From Janthinobacterium sp. CG3 (GTDB taxonomy: Bacteria; Pseudomonadota; Gammaproteobacteria; Burkholderiales; Burkholderiaceae_D): 64,000 nt of DNA. The notes under the pieces are model-generated. The model was given only the letters and a program-made list of their open reading frames with translations, made no database searches and had not been told where the DNA came from. The stretch covers positions 5,208,778 through 5,272,777 of the forward strand of contig NZ_KB467824.1 of NCBI RefSeq assembly GCF_000344615.1, in the 5' to 3' direction. The translations under genes and the position numbers were made by a program. Positions 9,043-17,221 of this stretch are shown piece after piece. How positions within the stretch are numbered: the stretch's first letter is position 1; each line of letters opens with the position of its first letter.

Positions 9043-9147
9043 GTAGGTCGGCTTGGCCCAAAGGACGTAAGCCGCCAACGTTGGCCCGCAGCAGCGCGTC
9101 CCGCTTCGGCCAACATTGTCGAATTACGCTACGCTAATCCGACCTGG
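9043..9147. repeat. Intergenic inverted repeat ending GTAGGTCGG / CCGACCT
   Basis: The segment starts with GTAGGTCGG (9043-9051) and ends with ATTACGCTACGCTAATCCGACCT. On the reverse strand that end reads AGGTCGGATTAGCGTAGCG. This resembles the GTCGGATTAGC-type intergenic repeats seen in many proteobacterial genomes. The interior is only partly self-complementary. Calling it a dispersed repeat is inference, because there is one copy in this window. Confidence 0.4.
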
Positions 9148-9246
9148 GACATGCCACCTCAACGCTATCAGGGTGCCGCGGCGGCGTTGAAGGAAAGCAG
9201 TGAGCCGACCACCTGCGATAACCGGGGCCTACATATATATAAGGAG

Positions 9247-9266
9247 CCGGTGGCGACAGCCACCGG
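9247..9266 (+). promoter_or_regulatory. Hairpin overlapping the HAD gene ribosome-binding site
   Basis: Perfect eight-base stem CCGGTGGC / GCCACCGG with a GACA loop ends six bases before the ATG at 9272. Its 3' arm runs into the GGAAG that would serve as the ribosome-binding site. It could limit translation initiation; this is inference from structure alone. Confidence 0.4.
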
Positions 9267-9271
9267 AAGAC

Positions 9272-9931
9272 ATGGCAAGAAAGCAATTTGATCTGATCGT
9301 CTTCGATTGGGATGGCACGTTGATGGATAGCACCTCAACAATCGTGAAATGCATCCAGGCCTCGGCCAAGGACCTGGGCTTGCCGGTGCCGCGCGACGCC
9401 GCCGCCTCGCACGTGATCGGGCTGGGCTTGCTGGAGGCGATGCAGGCGGTGATGCCGGACATCGACCCGAAATTCCATCCGCGCATGGTGGAGCGCTACC
9501 GCTACCACTTCCTGTCGCGCGACCACGAGCTGACGCTCTTCCCGGGCGTGCAGGAAATGCTGCAAGAGTTGTCGCAGCAAGCCTACTTCCTGGCGGTGGC
9601 CACCGGCAAGAGCCGGGTTGGCTTGAACCGCTCGCTGAACGCCGTCAAGCTGCTGTCGATGTTCGACGCCACCCGCTGCGCCGACGAAACTTTTTCCAAG
9701 CCGCATCCGGCCATGCTGCTTGAACTGACGCGCGAGCTGGGCCAGGACATCAAGCGCACCGTGATGATCGGCGACACCAGCCACGACCTGCTGATGGCCA
9801 ACAACGCCGGCGCGGCCGCGGTCGCGGTGCAGTACGGCGCCCATCCTGTGGCCCAGCTCGACGCCTGCGCGCCGATGTACTCGGCGGCGACGGTGGCGCA
9901 GTTGCACGACTGGCTCAACGAGAACGCGTGA
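9272..9931 (+). CDS. HAD-family phosphatase (Gph/PGP-like)
   Basis: Cytoplasmic phosphohydrolase of the haloacid dehalogenase superfamily, 219 residues. Motif I is FDWDGTLMDS near residue 12, with the nucleophile Asp and the acid/base Asp. Motif II is VATGKSR, motif III is FSKPHPAML, and motif IV is MIGDTSHDLLMA. The helical cap between motifs I and II fits phosphoglycolate phosphatase-like members, but the substrate cannot be fixed from sequence. In related bacteria this gene commonly follows rluC. The stop overlaps the start of the next gene (TGATG). Confidence 0.88.
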   Translation: MARKQFDLIVFDWDGTLMDSTSTIVKCIQASAKDLGLPVPRDAAASHVIGLGLLEAMQAVMPDIDPKFHPRMVERYRYHFLSRDHELTLFPGVQEMLQELSQQAYFLAVATGKSRVGLNRSLNAVKLLSMFDATRCADETFSKPHPAMLLELTRELGQDIKRTVMIGDTSHDLLMANNAGAAAVAVQYGAHPVAQLDACAPMYSAATVAQLHDWLNENA

Positions 9932-10311
9932 TGCCCCCGGACGCGATCGACGAGGTGCTGATCTGCGCGGCCGACGCCGTGCTCGAGGGCGGCAAGGGCG
10001 TGCGTTTCGCGCTCACCGTCGGCGGCGAGGAGGGCACCGGCTTCGTGGTGCGCTACGGCGGCACCGCCTACGCCTACCTGAACCGCTGCGCCCACGTGCC
10101 CATCGAGCTGGACTGGAACGAGGGCGATTTCTTCGAATCCAGCGGCTTGTACCTGATGTGTTCCACCCATGGCGCGATTTACGTGCCGGAGAGCGGCCGC
10201 TGCGCCGGCGGCCCTTGCAAGGGCGGGCGGCTGCGGCCGATCCCGCTGCGCGAGCATGACGGCCAGTTGTACTGGCAGCCGGACGACTACCTCAGGCCGG
10301 CGCGCGCCTGA
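9931..10311 (+). CDS. Rieske [2Fe-2S] domain protein
   Basis: Small protein of 126 residues that is essentially a single Rieske domain. Cluster ligands are CAH (about residues 49-51) and CSTH (about 74-77). It lacks a signal or membrane segment, so it is a soluble ferredoxin-like protein rather than part of cytochrome bc1. The ATG at 9931 overlaps the upstream stop; a GTG one codon earlier is also possible. Position suggests co-transcription with the phosphatase and the S49 peptidase. The electron-transfer partner is unknown. Confidence 0.9.
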   Translation: MPPDAIDEVLICAADAVLEGGKGVRFALTVGGEEGTGFVVRYGGTAYAYLNRCAHVPIELDWNEGDFFESSGLYLMCSTHGAIYVPESGRCAGGPCKGGRLRPIPLREHDGQLYWQPDDYLRPARA

Positions 10312-10343
10312 GCGCCACACCCCACAATGAAGCGAAACGAGAT

Positions 10344-11342
10344 ATGAGCGAAAACACGAATACAGACCTGACCGGCGCCGCGTCGGCCGCCAAAGCGGCC
10401 GGCGGCGCCAACTGGGAGCGCGAGGTGCTGGAGAAACTGGTGTTCGCCACCTTGCAGGAACAGCGCGCGCACCGCCGCTGGGGTATTTTCTTCAAATTGT
10501 CCATGCTGGCCACCCTGGTGTTCGGCCTGCTGGTCTACTTCGATTTCAGCATAAGCGGCGCGGAAGAGGCCCTGGGCCGGCACACCGCGCTGATCGACAT
10601 CGACGGCGCCATCGAATCCGAGGGCAGCGGCTCGGCCGCGGTGGTGATCCCGGCGCTGGACAAGGCCTTCTCCGACGCCGGCTCGGTCGCGGTGGTGCTG
10701 CACATTAATAGCCCGGGCGGCAGCCCGGTGCAGGCCGGCATGATCGTCGACGAAATTCTGCGCCTGCGCAAAGGCTACCCGGCCAAGCCGCTGTACGTGG
10801 TGGTCGACGAGATGTGCGCCTCGGGCGGCTACTATATTGCCGCGGCGGCCGATAAAATTTATGTCAACAAGGCCAGCGTGGTCGGTTCGATCGGCGTGCT
10901 GATGGACGGTTTCGGCTTCGCCGGCGTGATGGAGAAGGTCGGCGTCGAGCGGCGCCTGCTGACGGCCGGCGCCAACAAGGGCTTCATGGACCCGTTCACG
11001 CCGATGAGCGACAAGCACAAGGCTTACGCCCAGGTGATGCTCGATGAAATCCACCAGCAATTCATCGGCGTGGTGCGCGCCGGCCGCGGCAAGCGCCTCA
11101 AGGAAACCCCGGAAACCTTCTCCGGGCTGTTCTGGAGCGGCGCCAAAGCCGTCGAGATGGGCTTGGCCGACGGTTTCGGCACCGTCGACACGGTCGCGCG
11201 CGACATCGTCAAGGCCGAGGACATCGTCGACTACACCCAGCACGAAGGCTTGCCCGAGCGGGTGCTGAAAAAATTCGGCGCGGCGATGGGGGCGGGCGCG
11301 GCGAAGGCGGCGGTGCACGCCACCCAGCCCGTATTTCGTTGA
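10344..11342 (+). CDS. sppA: S49-family signal peptide peptidase (SppA-type)
   Basis: Membrane-anchored serine protease of 332 residues, the short single-domain form. One membrane segment lies near residues 50-72. The ClpP-like fold follows: HINSPGGSPVQAG forms the oxyanion region. CASGGYYIA holds the nucleophile Ser near residue 158, and VVGSIGVL comes next. The general-base Lys is probably in ANKGFMDP, near residue 212. Such enzymes degrade residual signal peptides in the inner membrane. It is the last gene of the rluC-side group. Confidence 0.9.
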   Translation: MSENTNTDLTGAASAAKAAGGANWEREVLEKLVFATLQEQRAHRRWGIFFKLSMLATLVFGLLVYFDFSISGAEEALGRHTALIDIDGAIESEGSGSAAVVIPALDKAFSDAGSVAVVLHINSPGGSPVQAGMIVDEILRLRKGYPAKPLYVVVDEMCASGGYYIAAAADKIYVNKASVVGSIGVLMDGFGFAGVMEKVGVERRLLTAGANKGFMDPFTPMSDKHKAYAQVMLDEIHQQFIGVVRAGRGKRLKETPETFSGLFWSGAKAVEMGLADGFGTVDTVARDIVKAEDIVDYTQHEGLPERVLKKFGAAMGAGAAKAAVHATQPVFR

Positions 11343-11381
11343 CGCAGGCGGGAAATTTGATGGGGACTATCCGAATTTCTC

Positions 11382-11409
11382 TTGATAATTCCCGTGCTTG
11401 GACTATATT
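11382..11409 (+). promoter_or_regulatory. Sigma-70-type promoter of candidate small RNA
   Basis: TTGATA (11382-11387), a 16-base spacer and TATATT (11404-11409). A start about seven bases downstream, near 11416, falls exactly at the first arm of a long-range inverted repeat. Confidence 0.6.
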
Positions 11410-11415
11410 GATACA

Positions 11416-11589
11416 GTAGTTCTTTTCAAGGGGGCCGATATAAATCGTTTATTTTGTTGTCCGCAAAAAAACTTGATGTTTCAACGGAACTACTCACTGC
11501 ATCGTTGATGCGGCATTAGAGAGAATTTAGATTCCTCGCAAGAGTCCCGCAATGGGGCTTGAGAACGGCGGCGCAATGCCGCCGTTTTC
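11416..11589 (+). ncRNA. Candidate structured small RNA, about 174 nt
   Basis: There is no convincing reading frame between sppA and the convergent gene at 11616-11975, yet the interval has a promoter-like sequence at 11382-11409 and a strong terminator at 11563-11589. The predicted transcript begins with AGTAGTTC (11415-11422), which pairs with GAACTACT (11487-11494). Nested inside are CAAG/CTTG pairing and a CGAT/ATCG hairpin with an ATAA loop. A GCATC/GATGC hairpin comes after it. The 5' end pairs internally, not with the 3' end, so it is not a typical 6S RNA. I recognise no Rfam family. A 10-codon frame (ATGTTTCAACGG...) lacks a ribosome-binding site. Confidence 0.55.
11563..11589 (+). 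terminator. Rho-independent terminator of the candidate small RNA
   Basis: Stem ACGGCGGC / GCCGCCGT (11565-11572 and 11578-11585) with a GCAAT loop, then TTTTC. It lies between two convergent units and has AA on the other side, so it may serve both. Confidence 0.7.
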
Positions 11590-11615
11590 ATGTGCGCGCA
11601 CGGTTCACATGTCGC

Positions 11616-11975
11616 TCAGGCGGCGCAGGCGCCCGCGAGGGTGCCGGGCAGCGCCTTGGCGCGCCAGCGCCGCGGCGCGGCTGCCGGCGCGGCGGCGTCG
11701 GCCGGCGCCGTCTCCGGCGCCGTCTCCGGCGCGCTCTCCCGCTCCGGCTCGGTTTGGCTGAATCCGCCGGCCGCCAGCCATAGCGCGAAGTTGTTCTGGG
11801 CCGCCGCGTGCCAGCGCGACTGCGGCGAGCCGCTGAGCATTTCGCATTGGCAATAGCCGTTGCTCCAGCGGGCCAGCGCCAGGTGCATGGCGTGCATGGC
11901 TGACTGCTCGGCCGCCAGTTGCAAGTGTTGCGCCTTGCTGGCCTGGTTCAAGTCGGGGGTGTCGATGTGCGGCAT
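11616..11975 (-). CDS. Small protein of unknown function
   Basis: A 119-residue frame with a good ribosome-binding site (GAGGAGA five bases before ATG at 11975). The N-terminal 70 residues look like a real folded or helical protein, rich in Gln, Ala and His, with a NGYCQCEMLSG segment carrying two Cys. The C-terminal 45 residues are low-complexity Ala/Pro/Glu. No signal peptide or membrane segment is visible. I do not recognise a family; a remote phasin-like character is conceivable but not supported. It is convergent with the small-RNA candidate. Confidence 0.6.
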   Translation of the reverse strand: MPHIDTPDLNQASKAQHLQLAAEQSAMHAMHLALARWSNGYCQCEMLSGSPQSRWHAAAQNNFALWLAAGGFSQTEPERESAPETAPETAPADAAAPAAAPRRWRAKALPGTLAGACAA

Positions 11976-12244
11976 ACGGTCTCCTCGTGAGATACCACTC
12001 TGGTAGTTCTGAACGTCTACCTTGTTTCCTAAAGTCGTTAGGCCGATTCCTAATCGAGTTTCAGTGTATCAATAGGACTTGCTTCTGATTTGATATAAGT
12101 CAATTGAACTGATGAGCCGGACGTCAAAAAGACCTTGCAAAGAGCGCGTCCGTGTACGCGACATGTTTGCCTGACACGGCGTGCCGGGCGCCGCGTCGCG
12201 GCCGCCCGCTTCACTGTCGCTGCCGCATCTGTTAAAGTCTCGGC

Positions 12245-12961
12245 ATGAGTAAATTATCCCTAGACCGCATCCTGCAATCGCAGGGTTTCGGCACACGAAA
12301 ATACTGCCGCTCCCTGATCGAGGACGGCGAAGTGAGCATCGCCGGCGCCACGCCGGACAACTACCGCAGCACCTTCGACACCGCCGGCCTGGTGCTCAAG
12401 GTTTTCGACGAAGAGTGGGTCTACCGCGAGCACCTGTACCTGGCGCTGCACAAGCCGGCCAATGTCGAATGCTCGCGCAAGCCCAGCCACCACCCCGGCG
12501 TGCTGACGTTGCTGCCGGAGCAGTTCACCTGGCGCGAAGTGCAGCCGGTTGGCCGGCTCGACCACGACACCACCGGCATGCTGCTGATGTCGGACGACGG
12601 CCCCTTCATCCACGCGCAGTCGTCGCCGAAGCGCCACGTGCCGAAGATTTACCAGGCCACCACGCAGGAACTGGTGACGGCGGAACTGGTGGCGATGCTG
12701 CTGGCCGGCGTGCAACTGCACGACGAACCGGCGCCGCTGGCGGCGCTGGTGTGCGAGCGGCGCGGCGAGCGCCAAATTGAAATCGTGCTTGAGCAGGGTA
12801 AATACCACCAGGTCAAGCGCATGCTGGCGGCGGCCGGCAACCATTGCGTATCGCTGCACCGTTCGGCGATTGGCGCCCTGACGCTGGAGTCGCTCGGCAT
12901 TGCCGAGGGCGAATGGTGCTATCTGAACGCCGAGCAACTGGCGCTGCTGGCACCGGCCTGA
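12245..12961 (+). CDS. rsuA: RsuA-family 16S rRNA pseudouridine synthase
   Basis: The 238-residue protein has an N-terminal S4 RNA-binding domain (LDRILQSQGFGTRKYCRSLI). The catalytic domain carries GRLDHDTTGMLLMSDDG, whose Asp is the nucleophile. YHQVKRMLAAAGNHC near the C-terminus is typical of RsuA rather than RluB/E/F. E. coli RsuA modifies position 516 of 16S rRNA; the same target here is assumed. The upstream gap of 269 bp holds only a weak CCTAA/TTAGG inverted repeat near 12030. The ribosome-binding site is poor. Confidence 0.88.
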   Translation: MSKLSLDRILQSQGFGTRKYCRSLIEDGEVSIAGATPDNYRSTFDTAGLVLKVFDEEWVYREHLYLALHKPANVECSRKPSHHPGVLTLLPEQFTWREVQPVGRLDHDTTGMLLMSDDGPFIHAQSSPKRHVPKIYQATTQELVTAELVAMLLAGVQLHDEPAPLAALVCERRGERQIEIVLEQGKYHQVKRMLAAAGNHCVSLHRSAIGALTLESLGIAEGEWCYLNAEQLALLAPA

Positions 12962-13029
12962 TTTCCTGGGCGGGCCGGCAACGCCGGCAAAACACCTCGC
13001 GTCCCGCCATCCTTTTCGCTGATTCCCAC

Positions 13030-14028
13030 ATGAAACTTGCAACACTCAACGACGGCACGCGCGACGGCCAACTGGCCGTCGTCGCGCGCGATTTGAAAAC
13101 CGCGCACCTGGCCGACGGCATCGCGCCGACGCTGCAGGCGGCGCTGGACGACTGGGGCTTCATCGCGCCCCAGCTCGACGCGCTGTCCCAGTTGCTCAAC
13201 CAGGGCCGCGGCCAGCGCAGCTTCGAGTTCGACGCCGGCAACTGCATGGCGCCGCTGCCGCGCGCCTTCCAATGGGTCGGCGCGACGGCCTATCCGCACC
13301 GCCTGGAACTGGCCTGCAAGGCGCGCGGCGTCGACGCGCCCGAGTCGCTGCGCAGCGAGGCCGTGATGCAGCAGGGCGGCGCCGACGACTTCCTCGGTCC
13401 GCGTCAGGATATTATGCTGGCTTACGAGCAGTGGGGCGTCGACTTCGGCGCCGGCCTGGCCGTCATCACCGACGACGTGCCGATGGGGGCGACGCCGGAC
13501 CATGCGCACCAGCACATCAAGCTGCTGGTGCTGGTCAACGAGGTGGCGCTGCGCAACCTCGCCGAGGACGAGCTGGCCCGCGGCGGCGGCTTGCTGCAGG
13601 CACGGCCGGCGGCCGGTTTCGCGCCGGTGGCGCTGACGCCGGACGAGCTGGGCGACGCCTGGAAGGGCGGCAAGGCGCACCTGCCGCTGCGCACCCACTG
13701 GAACGGCAAGCTGGTTGGCCAGCCGCACGCCGGCGTCGACATGGTGTTTAATTTCCCGCAACTGATCGCGCACCTGTGCCGTACGCGCAATGTGCGCGCC
13801 GGCAGCATCGTCGGTTCCGGCGTGGTGGCGAACAAGGACGCCCGCCGCGGCTACGGCTGCATCGCCGACAAGCGTAACCTTGAGCTGGCCGCCGACGGCG
13901 TCGCCGCCACCCCGTTCATGCTGTTCGGCGACAGCGTCAAGATCGAGATGCTGGGCGAGGACGGCAAGTCGCTGTTCGGCGCGATTGAGCAGACCTTGAA
14001 GCAGATAGAGGCGCGCAGGGCACGCTGA
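13030..14028 (+). CDS. Fumarylacetoacetate hydrolase family protein
   Basis: A 332-residue enzyme of the FAH superfamily, which cleaves C-C bonds of acylpyruvates or fumarylacetoacetate with a divalent metal. The N-terminal part (MKLATLNDGTRDGQL) resembles the FAH N-terminal domain of the longer family members. GVDFGAGLAVITDDVPMG holds acidic metal ligands. RAGSIVGSGVVANKD matches the family's conserved C-terminal GTIIGSGTVSN-like signature. I chose ATG at 13030 because upstream in-frame sequence overlaps rsuA. No other aromatic catabolism genes are nearby, so the substrate is open. Confidence 0.85.
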   Translation: MKLATLNDGTRDGQLAVVARDLKTAHLADGIAPTLQAALDDWGFIAPQLDALSQLLNQGRGQRSFEFDAGNCMAPLPRAFQWVGATAYPHRLELACKARGVDAPESLRSEAVMQQGGADDFLGPRQDIMLAYEQWGVDFGAGLAVITDDVPMGATPDHAHQHIKLLVLVNEVALRNLAEDELARGGGLLQARPAAGFAPVALTPDELGDAWKGGKAHLPLRTHWNGKLVGQPHAGVDMVFNFPQLIAHLCRTRNVRAGSIVGSGVVANKDARRGYGCIADKRNLELAADGVAATPFMLFGDSVKIEMLGEDGKSLFGAIEQTLKQIEARRAR

Positions 14029-14572
14029 CGAGGCAGTCGCTATCGTGTCGCCGGCGGCACCGGCTATCGGCTCGATACCGGCGATGGCGGGTCGGGGCGG
14101 CAGCTTTTGGCTAGCTTGGCAGGCATTTGTGTCGCATGCGCAACATGTACACTGGCGGCGGCGTCGCCTGCGTAGTCAGCCTGTTGCGCCGGCGTCGATG
14201 CGCGTCAAGCGGGGACGGCGTGCCTTTTTGTTTACAACGTCCATTGTCGCGCGCCGTCGGAAGCCTGTTTTTCCAGTGCTGAGCGGTGCGTTTGTTGTTG
14301 TTATCCCGTTCTCGCCAGATACGGATAGTAGCTGCCGGGAGGCTTACTTCGTGGTAGAATCGCGGCCTCCTTTCTGGCAGTTTTGGCGGGTTTGACGGGC
14401 GGCCCGAGGGTGAATGGCCGCCGCGACGCGCCGCCTAAAATCAATGCCGGCGAGCGCGTGTTTTCGAGCGTTTGCCTTGCTCAAAAATATTTCGTCCTTG
14501 CTGGAAAGCCGCGTAATATATATCGACGATACGTACTGCTGACGCGGTTTTTTTGACTAATAGAATTCACCC
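14029..14572 (+). other. Intergenic region upstream of the polysaccharide locus
   Basis: There are 544 bp without a supported gene, ending at the first polysaccharide gene. AT content rises toward 14480-14540. I looked for a JUMPstart or ops element (GGCGGTAGC) and found none. A promoter-like pair lies at 14491-14519. It probably carries the promoter and leader of the whole locus. Confidence 0.5.
14491..14519 (+). promoter_or_regulatory. Possible promoter of the polysaccharide locus
   Basis: TTCGTC (14491-14496), a 17-base spacer and TAATAT (14514-14519), about 55 bases before the ATG at 14573. The -10 hexamer is reasonable and the -35 weak. TTGCTG at 14499 with TATATC is an overlapping alternative. 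Confidence 0.35.
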
Positions 14573-17134
14573 ATGCGCCAAATTTCCCGTTGTGCACTGG
14601 CTTTTACTTTGGCCATAACTAATGTTGCTTTTGCTCAAGATGTAATCAATAAGGGAGACTTGCCAGATCCTCGCAGTAGCGTTGACCAGAATCCGGTAAG
14701 CGTGGGCGACGTTCCAGTGTCGCAAGGGCAAATGCCCGGCAAAACGCGCATCAGTAATGCACTCTCAACTTCCACGGACGTCAATGGCGCATCAAAGGCG
14801 CAACCATTGAACAATCGGGATGTCATGCAGCAGCAGGTGGTGGCGGGCGCGAGTCAGCGTCCGAACGTGCCGAGCGAATTCCAAAAATTCCTGTTTGATA
14901 GCACAGGTAAAAACCTGCCCATCTTCGGACTCGAGTTTTTCGCCAATGCGCCGTCCACGTTCGCGCCCATTCTCAATTCGCCCGTTCCCGCCGAGTATCC
15001 TTTAGGGCCTGGCGACGAGTTGCTCATTCGCGCATGGGGTTCGATCGACATTGATTTCCGCGCCACCATTGATCGCAATGGCACGATCACTATCCCGACC
15101 ATCGGCTCGGTTGTGCTGGGGGGGGTCAAGTCTGGTGACGCCGAGGGCGTGGTGCGCGCGGCGGTGGCCAAGCTGTACAAGAGCGTGACGGTTAACGTGA
15201 ACTTCGGCCAATTGCGCGCGATTACCGTCTACGTCGTCGGTCAAGCAAGCCGGCCGGGCACGTACACGGTGTCGAGCCTGTCGACGCTGGTGACGGCACT
15301 GTTCGCCAGTGGCGGCCCGAACGCCAACGGCAGCCTGCGCCGGGTTCAAGTCAAGCGGGCTGGCAAAGTGGTGGCGGAGCTGGATCTGTATGCCTTCATC
15401 GCCAAGGGTGATAAGTCGGCCGACATCAAGCTGCAGGACGGCGATACTATCTATATACCGCCGTCGAAGGGTTACGTGGCGCTGATTGGTAAATTGAACA
15501 CGCCGTCCATTTATGAATTGCGCACCGGCAGCGACACCGTCGAGTCCATGCTCGATTTCGCCGGCGGCTTGCCGATCGTGGCCGATCCGCGCCGCGCCTT
15601 CCTTGAGCGGATCGATCCGAGGAAAGTGCAGCCGCGTAGCGTCGAACAATTCGCTTTGACGTCCGATGGCCTTAAAAAAGTGATGAAAAATGGCGATGTC
15701 CTCCACATCACCTCGATCACGCCTGATTTTTCGAATGCGGTGGTGTTGCGCGGTAACGTGGATCAAGCCGTGCGCGCGCCGTTCCAAGAGGGCATGCGTG
15801 TCAGCGACTTGATTCCGAGCCGGGATTATCTGATTACCCGCGGCTCGACCCAGCGCCAGAACAGCGCCGTGCTGTCGGATAATAGTGGTAATGCCATGAA
15901 TAATAGCAGCCCCGATTACGCCAACGCCGGCAACAATAACAACAGTAATAACAACAATAATTACAACAATAATTACAACAATAATTACAACAATAATTAC
16001 AACAATAACGGTGGCAACGCTTACCGCGGCAATAGCGTCGGCAACGAAAGTGGCGCCAGCCGCGACGGCGGCAACGGTAACTATCCGTCCAATAGCGGTC
16101 GCAGAGAGCGTCAGAACAGCAGTAACATCGCCGCGCGCATTGGCGGTTTGATGGACGAGATCAATTGGGATTATGCGGTTATCGAGCGTATCAACCGCGC
16201 CGACTTGAGCGTGAGTCTGATTCCTTTTAATTTGGGCAAGGTATTTTCCGACCCCGCTAGTTCGGACAATGTGCAGTTACAGCCGGGCGATACGGTGACG
16301 GTCTTCTCGCAGCAGGACGTGGTGGTGCCGATCGACAAGCGGCGCGTGTTTGTCCGCGTCGAAGGCGAGGTCAATGTGCCGGGCGTGTATCAAATGACGC
16401 CGGGCGAGAACCTGCAGTCGCTGCTGGAGCGGGCGGGTGGTCCGACCTCGAACGCTTATCTGTTCGGTACCGAGTTCTATCGCGAACAGGTGCGCAAAGA
16501 ACAAGAAATCAACTTGGAAAAAGCTGCCAACCGGCTTGAAACGCAGTTGCGGGCCGAACAGTCGAAAACGATAGCCAACGTGCGCGCCACCAACGCCGCC
16601 GACGCCCAAGTCGCCGAAAGCCGCCGCCAGGCCGACTTGCTGAGCGCGCGTGATACGGTGGCCCGCTTCCGCCAATTGAAGCCGACCGGCCGCATTGCGT
16701 TCGGCTTGGATCCGAAGGAGCGCGCGTTTAGCGCGTTACCGCAGCTGAAGCTGGAAAACGGCGACAAGCTGGTGGTGCCGCCGAAGCCGGATTTTGTCCA
16801 TGTTTTCGGTGCCGTCAACGCCGAGGCGTCGGCGCTGTGGCGTCCCGGCACGCCGGTGAGTAAGTATTTACGGACGGCGGGCCTGACCGCCGACGCCGAC
16901 GCCGACAATATATTCATCATCCGGCTCGACGGCAGCGTGGTGGCGGGCGATTCGGCCGGCTGGCTCTCGCGCGGCGTGTCCAGTATGGATGCCATGCCGG
17001 GCGACACCATCGTGGTGCCCGAAAAACTCGACAAAGAGACCGGCTGGACTCGGTTCACGATGGGGGTGCGCGAGTGGACGCAGATTTTCGCCAACTTCGG
17101 TTTGGGCGCGGCGGCCATCAAAGTTTTGAAATAG
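14573..17134 (+). CDS. Outer-membrane polysaccharide export protein with SLBB domains (Wza/OPX family)
   Basis: An 853-residue secreted protein with a signal peptide (cleavage likely after AFA, residue 21) and no lipobox Cys. The polysaccharide-export domain starts near residue 142 (YPLGPGDELLIRAWG). Several SLBB beta-grasp repeats follow, for example VYVVGQASRPGTYTVSSLST, VALIGKLNTPSIYELRTG and VRVEGEVNVPGVYQMTPGE. Between them, about residues 440-520, is an Asn/Gly/Tyr-rich linker. A coiled-coil-like stretch rich in Glu, Ala and Arg lies near 640-700. It is more than twice the length of E. coli Wza. With the next gene it should form the export channel for the polymer made by this locus. Confidence 0.9.
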   Translation: MRQISRCALAFTLAITNVAFAQDVINKGDLPDPRSSVDQNPVSVGDVPVSQGQMPGKTRISNALSTSTDVNGASKAQPLNNRDVMQQQVVAGASQRPNVPSEFQKFLFDSTGKNLPIFGLEFFANAPSTFAPILNSPVPAEYPLGPGDELLIRAWGSIDIDFRATIDRNGTITIPTIGSVVLGGVKSGDAEGVVRAAVAKLYKSVTVNVNFGQLRAITVYVVGQASRPGTYTVSSLSTLVTALFASGGPNANGSLRRVQVKRAGKVVAELDLYAFIAKGDKSADIKLQDGDTIYIPPSKGYVALIGKLNTPSIYELRTGSDTVESMLDFAGGLPIVADPRRAFLERIDPRKVQPRSVEQFALTSDGLKKVMKNGDVLHITSITPDFSNAVVLRGNVDQAVRAPFQEGMRVSDLIPSRDYLITRGSTQRQNSAVLSDNSGNAMNNSSPDYANAGNNNNSNNNNNYNNNYNNNYNNNYNNNGGNAYRGNSVGNESGASRDGGNGNYPSNSGRRERQNSSNIAARIGGLMDEINWDYAVIERINRADLSVSLIPFNLGKVFSDPASSDNVQLQPGDTVTVFSQQDVVVPIDKRRVFVRVEGEVNVPGVYQMTPGENLQSLLERAGGPTSNAYLFGTEFYREQVRKEQEINLEKAANRLETQLRAEQSKTIANVRATNAADAQVAESRRQADLLSARDTVARFRQLKPTGRIAFGLDPKERAFSALPQLKLENGDKLVVPPKPDFVHVFGAVNAEASALWRPGTPVSKYLRTAGLTADADADNIFIIRLDGSVVAGDSAGWLSRGVSSMDAMPGDTIVVPEKLDKETGWTRFTMGVREWTQIFANFGLGAAAIKVLK
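15953..16009 (+). repeat. 12-bp tandem repeat encoding NNNY inside the export protein
   Basis: Four perfect copies of AACAATAATTAC (15953-16000) and a partial fifth. They are in frame and encode Asn-Asn-Asn-Tyr from residue 461. The surrounding 80 bases are also AAC/AAT-rich. Because the unit is a multiple of three, slippage would change linker length without a frameshift. Confidence 0.9.
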
Positions 17135-17221
17135 TCCGAGGGGGGGGCGGCGGCGACGCGATGCACCGGCCCAGGAAAGTAGTCACCATAATCGCATAAC
17201 AACCTTGAGCGGCTTCCTAGC

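Noticed and set aside
11416..11589. 6S RNA
   Set aside because: Length is similar, but the 5' end pairs with an internal segment rather than with the 3' end, and the usual neighbour gene is absent.
14029..14572. JUMPstart/ops antitermination element before the polysaccharide genes
   Set aside because: No GGCGGTAGC core is present on the plus strand in this gap.
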